Source: WHSW01 sp963740055
GTDB taxonomy: Bacteria; Actinomycetota; Thermoleophilia; Solirubrobacterales; 70-9
DNA length: 64,000 bases
Assembly: GCA_963740055.1 (NCBI GenBank)
Contig: CAVUCL010000001.1
Coordinates: 186,001-250,000 of the forward strand
Direction: 5' to 3'
In this document: piece by piece, positions 40,815 to 50,584 of the stretch
How the letters are laid out: each line of letters begins with the position of its first letter
Position numbering within the stretch: the stretch's first letter is position 1
The notes under the pieces: generated by a model
Seen by the model: the letters and a program-made list of their open reading frames with translations, nothing else
What the model was told of the DNA's origin: nothing
Databases searched by the model: none
Program-made: the position numbers and the translations under genes

Positions 40815-41489
40815 TCAGTCGACGCCGAAGCCCTCGGCGCCGAGCAGAGGCACGAACCGGCACGGCGCCAAACGCGTCGCGCTGACCCCGGCACCGGTCT
40901 CGAGGTCGAGCTCACCGACCCGGCTGAGGACGGTGAGCACGTCGACGCCCGGCTCCGCGAGCGGGATCACCATCCGACCGCCGACGCGCAGCTGCGAAAG
41001 CAGGCTCGGCGGCGCGGCGGGGGCGCTCGCGTGGACCGCGATCGCGTCAAAGCCGGAGCGCTCGGGCGCGCCGCGGCTCCCGTCCCCGACCCGCACCTCG
41101 ACGTTCGAGACCCCGAGCTCCGCGAGCCGCTCGCGGGCGCCCGCGGCGAGGCTCTCGACCCGTTCGATGCTGAGCACCTCGGCGGCGAGGCGGGCGAGGA
41201 TCGCGGTCGAGTAGCCCGAGCCGGTGCCGACCTCGAGCACGGACTCGCCTCCCTCGAGCCCGAGGCCCTCGCAGATCGCGGCGACGACCCAGGGCTGCGA
41301 GATCGTCTGGTCGGAGCCGATCGCGAGCGCACCGTCGTCGTAGGCGCGCCGGCGGGCGCGCTCGGGGACGAAGAGCTCGCGGGGGACGGTCGCCATCGCC
41401 TCGAGCACCCGCTCGTCGCCGATCCCGCGCCGCCGGAGCTGGCGCTCGACCATGCGCTCACGGCGACGCTCGTAATCGGTCATCGCCAT
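40815..41489 (-). CDS. pcm: protein-L-isoaspartate O-methyltransferase
   Basis: 224 residues. SAM motif VLEVGTGSGYSTAILA, Pcm signature DQTISQPWVVAAICEGL and PRELFVPE. It repairs isoaspartyl damage in ageing proteins by methylation. Start ATG 41489 or 41483 (both in frame). The gene is downstream of crp and upstream of the ASCH gene on the same strand. Confidence 0.92.
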   Translation of the reverse strand: MAMTDYERRRERMVERQLRRRGIGDERVLEAMATVPRELFVPERARRRAYDDGALAIGSDQTISQPWVVAAICEGLGLEGGESVLEVGTGSGYSTAILARLAAEVLSIERVESLAAGARERLAELGVSNVEVRVGDGSRGAPERSGFDAIAVHASAPAAPPSLLSQLRVGGRMVIPLAEPGVDVLTVLSRVGELDLETGAGVSATRLAPCRFVPLLGAEGFGVD

Positions 41490-41515
41490 GCGCCTACCCG
41501 CCACGGGTCCCGGGC

Positions 41516-42199
41516 TCAGAAGATGTACGCGCGCAGCCGCCGGGGCTCGAGCACGGTCACCCGGCCGCGGCCGACGGCGACCACGCCGGCGCGTTCGAGC
41601 GTGGCGAGGAAGCGGCTGACGCTCTCGCGCGAGGTGCCGGCGAGCTGAGCGAGGTCGGCCTGGGTCATCCGCACCGTGATCCCCTGGCGGTCCTCGGGGA
41701 TCGCGTCCTCGGCGATCAGCTGGGCGAGCACCCCGGCGACCCGGCTCGGCACGGTCTGAAACGACTGTCGCGCGACCCGCTCATTGGTCTCGCGCAGCCG
41801 CCGCGTGATCGCGATGATCAGCTTCGCCGCGATGTCGCCGTTCTCGGCCACCACCCGGCGGACGTCGGACGCCGGCAGCGCGAGGAGCTCGGAGTCGCTC
41901 AGGGTCTCGACGCTCGCCGACCGCGTGCCGCCGTCGATCATCGCGAGCTCGCCGAAGATGTCGCCGGGCCCGAGCGTCGCGAGCGCGATCGCGCGACCGT
42001 CGGAATGCTCGCGGGTCACGCGCAGGTCGCCGGCGCGGACGATGTAGCAGGCGTCCGAGGAATCGCCCTCGTGAAAGACCCGCACGCCCTTGGGGAACGA
42101 GCGCGGGATCGCCACCGACGCGATCCGCTCGAGCTCGTGCTCGGAGAGCTCGGCGAACAGCGGCACGCGCAGGAGCAGCTGGTGAGACTCCTCGCCCAT
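41516..42199 (-). CDS. Crp/Fnr family transcription regulator
   Basis: 227 residues. Cyclic-nucleotide-binding barrel at 10-125 (GDIFGELAMIDGGTRSASV: phosphate cassette with Glu and Arg-Ser), a long dimer helix, then the winged helix MTQADLAQLAGTSRESVSRFLATLERAG. The cassette retains features of cAMP binders, fitting the class III cyclase elsewhere in the window. No Fnr-type cysteines. ATG 42199 is seven bases after TACGGT (leaderless); GTG 42208 is the alternative. Confidence 0.92.
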   Translation of the reverse strand: MGEESHQLLLRVPLFAELSEHELERIASVAIPRSFPKGVRVFHEGDSSDACYIVRAGDLRVTREHSDGRAIALATLGPGDIFGELAMIDGGTRSASVETLSDSELLALPASDVRRVVAENGDIAAKLIIAITRRLRETNERVARQSFQTVPSRVAGVLAQLIAEDAIPEDRQGITVRMTQADLAQLAGTSRESVSRFLATLERAGVVAVGRGRVTVLEPRRLRAYIF

Positions 42200-42230
42200 C
42201 GGCGACACCGTATCGCGGTTGCCCGCGCGC

Positions 42231-42993
42231 TCAGGCCTGGCAGGCCGGGCACCAATAGGCGGTGCGGTTGTCGTCGCCCTGGCCGCCCGCGCGGACCTGA
42301 CCGCCGCAGGCGCGGGCAGGCGGTGCGGTCGGCGCGGTAGATCGCCCGCGGGCGCCGACCGCGGGCGACCGAGACCCGCATGATCCGCTCCGCCTCGGCG
42401 ACGACTCGCTCGAGCTCGTCGTCCGACAGCGCCTCGACCTGCCGCCAGGGACTGATCCGGCAGCCGAACAGCGCCTCGTTGCGGATCGCGTTGCCGACCC
42501 CTGCGACCAGGCCCTGGTCGAGCAGCGCATCGCCGACCGCGCGCCCGGCGCCGCCCGCGCGCAACCGCCGCGCTGCCGCCCGCGGGTCGAACCCCGGACG
42601 CAGCGGATCGGGACCGAGACGGGCGAGGACCGGATCGCTGCGCAGCCGCGACTCGCTCACCAGCCGCAGCACCTTGCCGCCGGTCTGCGACGCGACCGCC
42701 CGGCCGGAGGCGAGGCGAAGCCAGGGCTTGCCGAACGGCAGCCGCCCGTCGGCGGCGATCCGCCAGCGACCATTCATGCCGAGGTGACTGTGGACGACCG
42801 CGCCGCCGCTGAAGTGGACGAGCAGGTGCTTGCCGATCGCCTCCGCCTCGACCAGCGAGCGGCCCTCGAGGTCGGCGGCGCGGCGGTGCAGCGGCGAGCG
42901 CGGGCTCGGGGCGTCGGCGAGGCCGAGCTCACGGCCGGCAAGCGCCGCGTTGATCCGGCGGGCCACCCCGTGAATCGTGTCGCCCTCGGGCAC
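42231..42993 (-). CDS. nei: Fpg/Nei-family DNA glycosylase (endonuclease VIII-like), frameshifted
   Basis: Removes oxidised bases and nicks DNA. N-terminal MPEGDTIH supplies the catalytic Pro2 and Glu3; AIGKHLLVHF carries the conserved Lys; the H2TH segment is GVGNAIRNEALF. The C-terminal zinc finger should read CPRCGGQVRAG...YWCPACQA, but one extra G (doubled at 42309-42310) shifts frame between CPR and CG. With it removed, the stop is at 42231 and all four zinc cysteines appear. Start GTG 42993. It directly follows lhr, as in mycobacteria. Confidence 0.92.
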
Positions 42994-43005
42994 TCGGGGC
43001 CCCCG

Positions 43006-46000
43006 CTACCCGGCCGCGACCAGCCGCCGCGGCTGGCGTGAGAACCCGGCCGCGACGATCGACTCCTCGAGCCCGGAGCCGATCACCGGCTCGCCGTCGA
43101 CCCGTTCGAGCGCCAGCTTCGCGATCACCTTCTCCTGCGCCGCCTCGGCGAGCCGGGAGATCGCCTCGACCAGCTGCTCGCCCTCGAGCTCGACCAGGCG
43201 CACGATCCCCTTGCCGCCGCGCTCGACGTAGACGATCGGGTTGCCGTCGCGAAGCAGGACGTAGGCGCCCGGTGTGCGGGCCGGGCGCCTGCCCTCGGCG
43301 CGCTTCGGCCAGGCAAGGGCCGCGCCGTAGGGCTGCGCGGGATCGGTCGCGGCGAGCAGCAGGTACTCGTTCTCGCGCCGCGGCAGGCCGCGCAGGCGCT
43401 CGACCGCTCCCGCGAGCGCGAACTGGGCCCCGCCGAGCCCCTCGACGAAGTAGCCGCGGCGTGCGGTCCCGAGGATCTCGAGGTTGGAGAGCTCGCCGTA
43501 GAGGCTCGAGAACCCGCCCGGTACGCCCTCGGCGAGCACCGTCTCGCGGGTGACGATGCCGTAGCGCTCCAGCATCAGCTCGGCCTGCGCGCGCAGGCGC
43601 GGGCCCTGAGCGGGCGCGCCGCGAAACAGGGTCTCGGTCAGCGACCAGCGGCCGAGGATCGCGTCCGCCGAGGGCGAGCGGCGCGAGGCGAACCGGCGCG
43701 CGGGGCGGCGCGCCGCACCGACGGCGCTCAGGCGGCGCGCGCGCAGCGGCGCGAACGCGTCGTTGGTCGCCTCGCCGGCCCAGGCGAGGTCCCAGAGCGC
43801 CGCGTGCAACTCCTCACGGTCGAAGTCGAGGTCGGAGACGAGATCGAGCCAGAACGACGGCGTCACCGCGAGCCGCTCGCGGATCGCGGCGTGGACCTCG
43901 CCGTCCGGGAGCTCGAGCTTCGCGTTCGAGGGCGGCGGCCCGGCGAGGTGGACGTCCTCGCGGAAGTAGAGCGCGACGCGGCCGGTGCGCGCCAGCGGTC
44001 CGGCGCCGATCCAGACCACCTCGCCGCTCGTCGTCAGCTGATCGAGCCATGTCGGGCTGTAGGCGCCGAGCCGGCGCGGGAGCACGTCGCGCTCCCAGAC
44101 CTCGGGCGTCAGCGCGACGCCCTGGAGCGCGACCAGCGCCTCGCGCAGGCGGTCGGGGCCGGCGCCCGCCGGCCGATGGGCGTCGACGTTCTGCCAGGCG
44201 GGCAGGAAGCGGGCGAGCTCGGCCGGGTCGACCGCCTCGACCTCCTGGCGCAGCGCGGCGACGCTCGCGCGGCGCACCCGGCGCAGGACGTCGGAGTCGC
44301 ACCACTCGCGCTCCGCCCCGCCCGGAAGCAGCTCGCCGCGGACCAGCTCCCCGCCGCGCTCGAGCTCGCGCAGCGCCGACGAGAGGTCGAGCCCGTAGCG
44401 GCGCTGGATCTGACCGCCGGGGAAGGGCCCGTGCGTGCGTGCATAGCGGCGCACCAGCGCCAGCGCCGCGTCGGGGGCCGGCTCGAGATAGGAGTCGGCG
44501 AGCCCGGCGGGCGGGGGCACGCCGAGCGCGTCGCGGTAGGTCGCCGCGTCCTCGACCGCGATCCAGCGCTCCTCGCCCGCGATCCGCACCGGGGCGGCGC
44601 GGCGCTCACGCTCGAGCTTTAGGAGCATCGAGGCCGCCGAGTAGCCGTCCGCGGTGCGCTGCTCGCATTCCGCGACGGTCAGGTCGCCGAGCCGGCGCAG
44701 CACCTGTTGCAGCGCGTCGCGATCCTTGGCGAGCGCGTCGGGATGCATGAGCTGCAGCGAGCGCTCGACCTCCTCCAGCGCCTCGGGGTCGATCAGCTCG
44801 CGCAGCTCGTCGGCGCCGAGCAGCTCCGAGAGCAGGTCGCGGTCGAGCGCGAGCGCGGCCGCGCGGCGCTCCGCGTTCGGCGTGTCGCCCTCGTACATGT
44901 AGGTGGCGACGTAGTCGAAGAGCAGCGAGGACGCGAACGGCGACGCCGTCTGCGTCTCGACCTCGACCAGCGTGATCCGGCGCGAGTGCAGGTCGCGCAG
45001 CAGCTCGATTAGCGCCGGCAGGTCGAGCACGTCGCGCAGGCACTCGCGGTAGGTCTCGAGGATGACCGGGAAGCGGGGGAAGTCCCTGGCGACCTCGAGC
45101 AGGCTCTGAGACTTGAGCCGCTGCTGCCAGAGCGGGGTCCGCTTGCCGGGGTAGGCGCGCGGGATCAGCAGGCTGCGAGCGGCGTTCTCGCGAAAGCGGG
45201 CGCCGAACAGCGCCGAGCCGCCGAGCTCGCGGACGACCAGGTCCTCGACCTCGTCCGGCTCGAGCATGACCAGGCTCGCGTCCGGGGGCTCGTCGGCGTC
45301 GGGCAGGTGGACGACGATCCCGTCGTCGGACCAGATCGCGTCCGCCTCGAGGTCGAGCTCGTCGCGGATCCGCGCCGCGAGGGCGAGCCCCCAGGCGGCG
45401 TGCACCCGGCCGCCGAAGGGCGACAGCACGCACAGGCGCCAGTCGCCGATCTCGTCGCGGAAGCGCTCGACCACGAGGGTCTCGTCCGAGGGCACCACCC
45501 GGGTCGCGGCCTGCTGCTCGCGCAGGTAGGCGACCAGGTTCCGGGCGGCGAGCTCGTCGAGGTCGTTCTCGGCCGCCAGCGTCTCCGCGTCCTTGCTCAC
45601 CGCCTCGCGCGAGAAGGCACCGATCGCGCGCCCGAGCTCGGACGGGCGTCCGACTCCGTCGCCGCGCCAGAACGGGACCGCGCCGGGGACCCCCGGGGCC
45701 GGGGTGACGATCACCCGGTCGCGGGTGATGTCCTCGATCCGCCAGGTCGTCGCGCCGAGCAGGAACGTCTGTCCCGGGCGCGCCTCGTAGACCATCTCCT
45801 CGTCGAGCTCGCCGACCCGGCGCCCGTCCGGCAGGTGAACCCCGTAGAGGCCGCGGTCGGGAATCGTGCCGGCGTTGGTGACCGCGAGCTGGCGCGCGCC
45901 CTTGCGGCCGCGCACCGTTCCCGCGCTCCGGTCCCAGACCAGGCGCGGGCGCAGCTCAGCGAACTTCTCCGACGGGTAGCGCCCGTCGAGCATGTCGAGG

Positions 46001-47690
46001 ACGTTGTGGAGCTGCTCGCGCGAGAGCTCGGAGAAGGGCTCGGTCGCGGTCACCAGGCGCTCGACCTCGTCCACCGACCACTCGTCGTCGGCGACCATCG
46101 AGACCAGGTGCTGGGCGAGCACGTCGAGCGGGTTGCGAGGGATCACCGTCTCCTCGATCTCGCCGCTTCGCATCCGCTTCGCGACCACCGCGCACTCGAG
46201 CAGGTCGGCGCGGAACTTGGGGAAGATCCGGCCCTTCGAGGTCTCGCCGAGCTGATGCCCGGCGCGGCCGACGCGCTGCAACCCCCTGGCGACCGACTTC
46301 GGCGACTCGACCTGGATCACCAGGTCGACGGCGCCCATGTCGATCCCGAGCTCGAGCGAGGAGGTGGCGACGAGGCAGGGGAGCTTGCCCGACTTGAGCA
46401 GCTCCTCGACCACCAGGCGCTCCTCGTGGGCGAGCGAGCCGTGGTGGGCGCGGGCGATTTCCTCGAAGGCGTGTTGGCGGGTGCTCCGGCGGGCGGGTCC
46501 TGTCGCGGCGGGGGCCCCACCGCTCCCTTCGGTCGCGGCGCCTCCCCGCTCGCGCCACCCGCCCGAGGGGCCTCGGTTGGGTCCTCCCCGTTATTGCCCG
46601 TTGTTGCTGAGGCTGAGGGGGCGTTGCCGGCGTGCTCGGTAGCGGGTAGTTCGGGGGTGGTGGTGTTGTTGTTGTGGAGCTCGTTGAGGCGCTTGGCGAG
46701 GCGCTCGGCGCCGCGGCGGTTGTTGACGAAGATGATCGTCGACGTGTGCTCGAGCACCAGCCGCAGCAGCTCCGGATAGATCGCGGGCCAGATCGACCGC
46801 GGGCTCGACCCGGGCTCTCCCACCGGATCAAGCGGCTTACCCAACGTTCCGCCCGCCTCCTCAGCTCCGCTTCCGGGGGCGGCCGGGTCAGGTGCAGGGA
46901 CGGGGTCTGCGAGCGGATCCGCCATGTCCGCTACGGGGACGACGATCTCCAGGTCGAGGTCCTTGCGGACGCCGGCGTTGACGATCTCGCACTTGCGCTT
47001 CGGGCCGACGAGGAAGCCGGCGATCCGCTCCAGCGGGCGCTGCGTCGCCGAGAGGCCGATCCGCTGCGGGTCGTCGTTGCCCTCGTCGATCGCGAGCTTC
47101 GAGAGGCGCTCGAGCGTCAACGCGAGGTGAGAGCCGCGCTTCGACTGCGCGACCGCGTGGATCTCGTCGACGATCACCGCCTCGACCCCGGTCAGGATCT
47201 CGCGCACCTGCGAGGTGACCATCAAATAAAGCGACTCGGGCGTCGTGATCAGGATGTCGGGCGGCGTGCGCCGCATCGCCTGGCGCTCGCGCTGCGGGGT
47301 GTCGCCGGTGCGCAGCCCGACGCTCACCTCGGCTCCGGTCCCGGTCAGCGGCGCCCGCAGGTTGCGCTCGACGTCGTAGGAGAGCGCCTTCAGCGGCGAG
47401 ACATAGACGATCCGCACCCCTGTACCAAGGCCTGGCGCCTGCTCAGCTTCGCTTCCGCGGGCGCCGGGGTTGGTGGCGCGCCGGGCGAGCGAGTCGATCC
47501 CCCAGAGGAAGGCGCTCAGGGTCTTGCCCGAGCCGGTCGGGGCGCAGATCAACGTGTTCGCGCCGGAGGCGATCTTCGGCCAACCGGCTGCCTGCGCCGG
47601 GGTCGGCGCCTCGAACGAGGCCTCGAACCAGCGCCTCGTGCGCTCGCTGAACGCCGCCATCGGGTCGGTTGTCTCGGTCCGCTTCGCCAT
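43006..47690 (-). CDS. lhr: Lhr-type ATP-dependent DNA helicase with three insertions and a frameshift
   Basis: About 1560 residues in the long Lhr form. N-terminal SF2 core: CAPTGSGKTLSAFL (Walker A), YVSPLKALSYDVERNL (Ia), VDEIHAVAQSKRGSHLALTLERL (II), SATQRPLERIAGF (III), SLELGIDMGAVDLVIQ (IV-V), LQRVGRAGHQLGE (VI). A large C-terminal region follows and ends at 43006. Three non-conserved insertions sit in the helicase core: 47434-47467, 46851-46884 and 46471-46685. At 46470/46471 one base is missing, shifting frame just before AFEEIARAHHGSL. ATG 47690 has GGAG close by; TTG 47699 is seven bases after TAAGAT. Confidence 0.93.
46471..46685 (-). other. low-complexity insertion in lhr RecA domain 2
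   Basis: Codes for an Asn/Thr run, then an Ala/Pro/Gly-rich stretch (ending ...PPPRQDPPAGAPANT) between KRLNELHNN and AFEEIARAHH, which are adjacent in the usual helicase core. The composition changes sharply: AAC/AAT-rich at one end, very GC-rich at the other, with several small palindromes. The gene loses frame at its distal end. Confidence 0.6.
46851..46884 (-). repeat. in-gene palindromic element, copy B (lhr)
   Basis: In gene orientation: outer arms CCGCC/GGCGG around the tip AGC-GGA-GCT. Codons GGA AGC GGA GCT GAG GAG GCG give GSGAEEA. It lies in the linker between the two RecA-like domains, within a Pro/Asp-rich insert. Confidence 0.6.
47434..47467 (-). repeat. in-gene palindromic element, copy C (lhr)
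   Basis: Outer arms GGCGCC/GGCGCC around the tip AGC-GAA-GCT. Codons GGA AGC GAA GCT GAG CAG GCG give GSEAEQA, in the same frame as copies A and B. It is placed just before motif Ia of the helicase. Confidence 0.6.
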
Positions 47691-47754
47691 CGCCTCCAAC
47701 CGATCGATCTTACGGACCCGGGCCGGCGGGCCCCGGGCGCCTAACCTGGAGGCG

Positions 47755-48150
47755 ATGAGCCCCAGCGTCCGGGAGACCTACATCCGCGAGGCGCTCGAGC
47801 ACCTCAATCGCGGGGAGTTCGAGCTCGCGCTCGCGCGCTGTCACGACGACGTCGAGATGAAGCGGGTCGACGGGATCCTCGAGGGGGGCGAAGTGCGCGG
47901 GAAGGAGGCGGTGCGTGCATTCCTGACGCCCGACGTGTTCGCGAGCCAGGTGTTCAACCCACGCGAGGTGTTCGAGGGCGATGACGTCGTCGTCGTCCAC
48001 GCCCTGGTCCGCAATCGCGGCGCCGGCAGCGGGATCGAGATCGAGACCAGCACCTGGCTCGTCTACTTCTTCGACGGCGAGCTGGTTCACCGGATCGAGG
48101 CTTGGCGCGAGCGCGGCGACGCGGCACGCGCGGCGGGGATCGAGCTCTGA
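47755..48150 (+). CDS. SnoaL/NTF2-like small protein
   Basis: 131 residues in the nuclear-transport-factor-2/ketosteroid-isomerase fold: an N-terminal helix (IREALEHLNRGEFELALARCHDDVEM), GREAVRAFL-like block and the terminal strands WLVYFFDGELVHRIEAW. Function unknown. ATG 47755 follows TAACCT by seven bases and that spacer also contains GGAGG. Divergent from lhr, 64 bases apart. Confidence 0.85.
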   Translation: MSPSVRETYIREALEHLNRGEFELALARCHDDVEMKRVDGILEGGEVRGKEAVRAFLTPDVFASQVFNPREVFEGDDVVVVHALVRNRGAGSGIEIETSTWLVYFFDGELVHRIEAWRERGDAARAAGIEL

Positions 48151-48190
48151 CCGCGCCCTAGCCCCGTCGCCGGGATCCTGGCCCGGCGCA

Positions 48191-48739
48191 CTACCACGAG
48201 AGCGAGTCGGCGACCTCGGCGAGGCGCGGCGCGTTGCGGTCGCGCTCGGAGAGCCGCGGCTCGCTCAGCGGCCAGTCGATCCCGAGCTCGGGGTCGTCCC
48301 AGGCGATCCCGGCCTCGGTCGCCGGGTCGTAGACGCTCGAGAGCCGGTAGGCGACGTCGGCGAGCTCGCTGAGGACGCAGAACCCGTGCGCGAAGCCGGC
48401 CGGGACGAAGAGCTGGCGATGGAGCTCGTCGTCGAGCTCATGTCCCTCCCAGCGCCCGTGGGTGGGGGAGTCTCGCCGCAGGTCGACGGCGACGTCGAAG
48501 ATCCGCCCGCGCGCACAGCGCACCAGCTTCGCCTGCCCCGGCGAGGTCTGGAAGTGCAGTCCGCGGAGGATGCCGCGCCCGGAGCGCGAGTGGTTGTCCT
48601 GCACGAACGGGGTCTCAACCCCGAGCTCGGCCCACTCGGCCTCGCTGAAGGTCTCGACCAGGAAGCCGCGCTCATCGCCGTGGACCTCGGGCTCGATCAG
48701 GACGACGCCGTCGAGCTCGGTCGGCAGGCGCTCAGCCAT
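48191..48739 (-). CDS. rmlC: dTDP-4-dehydrorhamnose 3,5-epimerase
   Basis: 182 residues. RmlC cupin: GDERGFLVETFSEAEW, VQDNHSRSGRGILRGLHFQ (catalytic His region), KLVRCARGRIFDVAVDLR, LFVPAGFAHGFCVL. Third step of dTDP-L-rhamnose synthesis. Start ATG 48739 overlaps the rmlB stop by eight bases. Last gene of the rmlA-rmlD-rmlB-rmlC unit. Confidence 0.95.
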   Translation of the reverse strand: MAERLPTELDGVVLIEPEVHGDERGFLVETFSEAEWAELGVETPFVQDNHSRSGRGILRGLHFQTSPGQAKLVRCARGRIFDVAVDLRRDSPTHGRWEGHELDDELHRQLFVPAGFAHGFCVLSELADVAYRLSSVYDPATEAGIAWDDPELGIDWPLSEPRLSERDRNAPRLAEVADSLSW

Positions 48740-49739
48740 CGGCGCCCAGGGCCGAGCCGTAGCGGCGCTCGTAGTAGTCGCGGTACTCGCCCGAGCGGAT
48801 CGGCCGCCACCACCACTCGTTGGCCCGGTACCACTCGACCGTGCGCTCGATCCCCTGCTCGAACCCGACCGCCGCGCTCCAGCCCAGCGCCTCGGTCTTC
48901 GCCGCCGAGAGCGAGTAGCGGCGGTCGTGGCCGGGCCGGTCGGCGACGTGCTCGATCAGGGACTCGTCGCGACCGGTGAGCTCGAGGATCCGGCGGACGA
49001 CGTCGATGTTCGCGAGCTCGTCGGGACCGCCGACGTTGTAGACCTCGCCCGGCTCGCCGCGCTCGAGCACGGCGTCGATCGCGCTCGCGAAGTCGTCGAC
49101 CCAGAGCCAGTTGCGAACCTGCGTCCCGTCGCCGTAGACGGGCAGCGGGTCGCCGGCGAGCGCGTTCAGGATGCAGAGCGGGATCAGCTTCTCCGGGTAC
49201 TGGCGCGGGCCGTAGTTGTTCGACGCGCGCGCGATCAGCGCGTCGCTGCCGTAGGTGCGCTGGAACGCCCCGACGAGCAGGTCACCGCCGGCCTTCGAGG
49301 CCGAGTAGGGCGAGGAGGGGTCGAGCGGCGAGCCCTCGTCGAAGGAGCCATCCTCGATCGAGCCGTAGACCTCGTCGGTGGAGATCTGCAGGTGGCGGAC
49401 GCCCGCGTCGCGAGCGGCCTCGAGCAGCACGTAGGTGCCGAAGACGTCGGTCTGGATGAACTCCCCGGGCGACTCGATCGAGCGATCGACGTGCGTCTCG
49501 GCGGCGAAGTTGACGACCGCGTCGCAGCCCTCGAGCGCCGCCACCACCAGCTCGCGGTCGGCGACGTCGGCGATCACGAGCTCGACCCGCTGCGGGTCGA
49601 GGCCGTCGAGGTTCTCGCGCCGGCCCGCGTAGGTGAGCTTGTCGAGCACCCGGACCGAGAAGTCGGGATGGTTGTCGAGCCGGTGGCGGACGTAGGCGGA
49701 GCCGATGAACCCGGCGCCGCCGGCGATCAGGACGTTCAC
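48732..49739 (-). CDS. rmlB: dTDP-glucose 4,6-dehydratase
   Basis: 335 residues. Extended SDR: GGAGFIGSAYVRH, NFAAETHVDRSI, STDEVYGS (with Asp-Glu proton-transfer pair), YSASK, and RASNNYGPRQYPEKLIP. Converts dTDP-glucose to dTDP-4-keto-6-deoxyglucose. GTG 49739 overlaps the rmlD stop as GTGA. No frameshifts seen. Confidence 0.96.
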   Translation of the reverse strand: MNVLIAGGAGFIGSAYVRHRLDNHPDFSVRVLDKLTYAGRRENLDGLDPQRVELVIADVADRELVVAALEGCDAVVNFAAETHVDRSIESPGEFIQTDVFGTYVLLEAARDAGVRHLQISTDEVYGSIEDGSFDEGSPLDPSSPYSASKAGGDLLVGAFQRTYGSDALIARASNNYGPRQYPEKLIPLCILNALAGDPLPVYGDGTQVRNWLWVDDFASAIDAVLERGEPGEVYNVGGPDELANIDVVRRILELTGRDESLIEHVADRPGHDRRYSLSAAKTEALGWSAAVGFEQGIERTVEWYRANEWWWRPIRSGEYRDYYERRYGSALGADG

Positions 49740-50584
49740 GCCGCCGTCCTCGTCTTTCGGGCCGCCAGGTACTCGGCGAGACCGTGGCGCCAGTGCGGGA
49801 GCTCGATCGGGTCCGGGCGCTCCGATCCGAGCACCGAGTAGGGCGGGCGCGGCGCCGGTCGGCCGAGCATCTCGGTCGTCCCCGACATCACCCGCGTCTC
49901 CATCCCCTGCTGGTCGAAGATCTCCTGCGCGAAGTCGAACCACGAGCACTCCCCCGCCGCGGCGACGTGGTGGATGCCGTAGTCCTCGCTCTCGGCGAGC
50001 AGCGCGAGCCCCTGCGCGAGGTGCGGCGTGTAGGTCGGCGAGCCGACCTGGTCGGAGACCACGATCACCTCCGGCTGCTCGGTCCCGAGCCGCAGCATCG
50101 TCTCGACGAAGTTCTGGCCCCCGGCGCCGAACAGCCACGCCGAGCGGACGATGAAGTGACGCTCGTTGGCGATCGCGACCGAGGTCTCGCCGGCCTGCTT
50201 CGAGCGACCGTAGGCCGACAGCGCCGCGGGCAGGTCGGACTCGATGTAGGGGGTCCCCTTCTCGCCGTCGAAGACGTAGTCGCTGGAGACCTGGAGCACG
50301 CTGGCGCCGTGGGCGGCAGCGGTCCCGGCGACGACCGCGGCGGCCGCGTCGTTGACCCGCATCGCGCCGCGCTCGTCGGCCTCGGCGCCGTCGACGTCGG
50401 TCCAGGCGGCGCAGTTGACGACCGCGTGCGGGCGCAGCGCGGCGATCGCGTGCTCGACCGATTCGGTGTCGGTGATGTCGAGCTCGGCGCGGGTGAGCCC
50501 GAAGACGATGTGCCCGCGGGCCTCGAGCGCCGCGACCGTGTCGGCGCCCAGCATCCCGGCGGCGCCGGTGACCAGCGCCCTCAC
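49736..50584 (-). CDS. rmlD: dTDP-4-dehydrorhamnose reductase
   Basis: 282 residues. SDR with GAAGMLGADTV, NCAAWTDVDGAE, SSDYVFDGEKGTPY, YGRSKQAGE and RSAWLFG. Final NAD(P)H-dependent step to dTDP-L-rhamnose. Overlaps rmlA by four bases (50581-50584). Confidence 0.95.
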   Translation of the reverse strand: MRALVTGAAGMLGADTVAALEARGHIVFGLTRAELDITDTESVEHAIAALRPHAVVNCAAWTDVDGAEADERGAMRVNDAAAAVVAGTAAAHGASVLQVSSDYVFDGEKGTPYIESDLPAALSAYGRSKQAGETSVAIANERHFIVRSAWLFGAGGQNFVETMLRLGTEQPEVIVVSDQVGSPTYTPHLAQGLALLAESEDYGIHHVAAAGECSWFDFAQEIFDQQGMETRVMSGTTEMLGRPAPRPPYSVLGSERPDPIELPHWRHGLAEYLAARKTRTAA

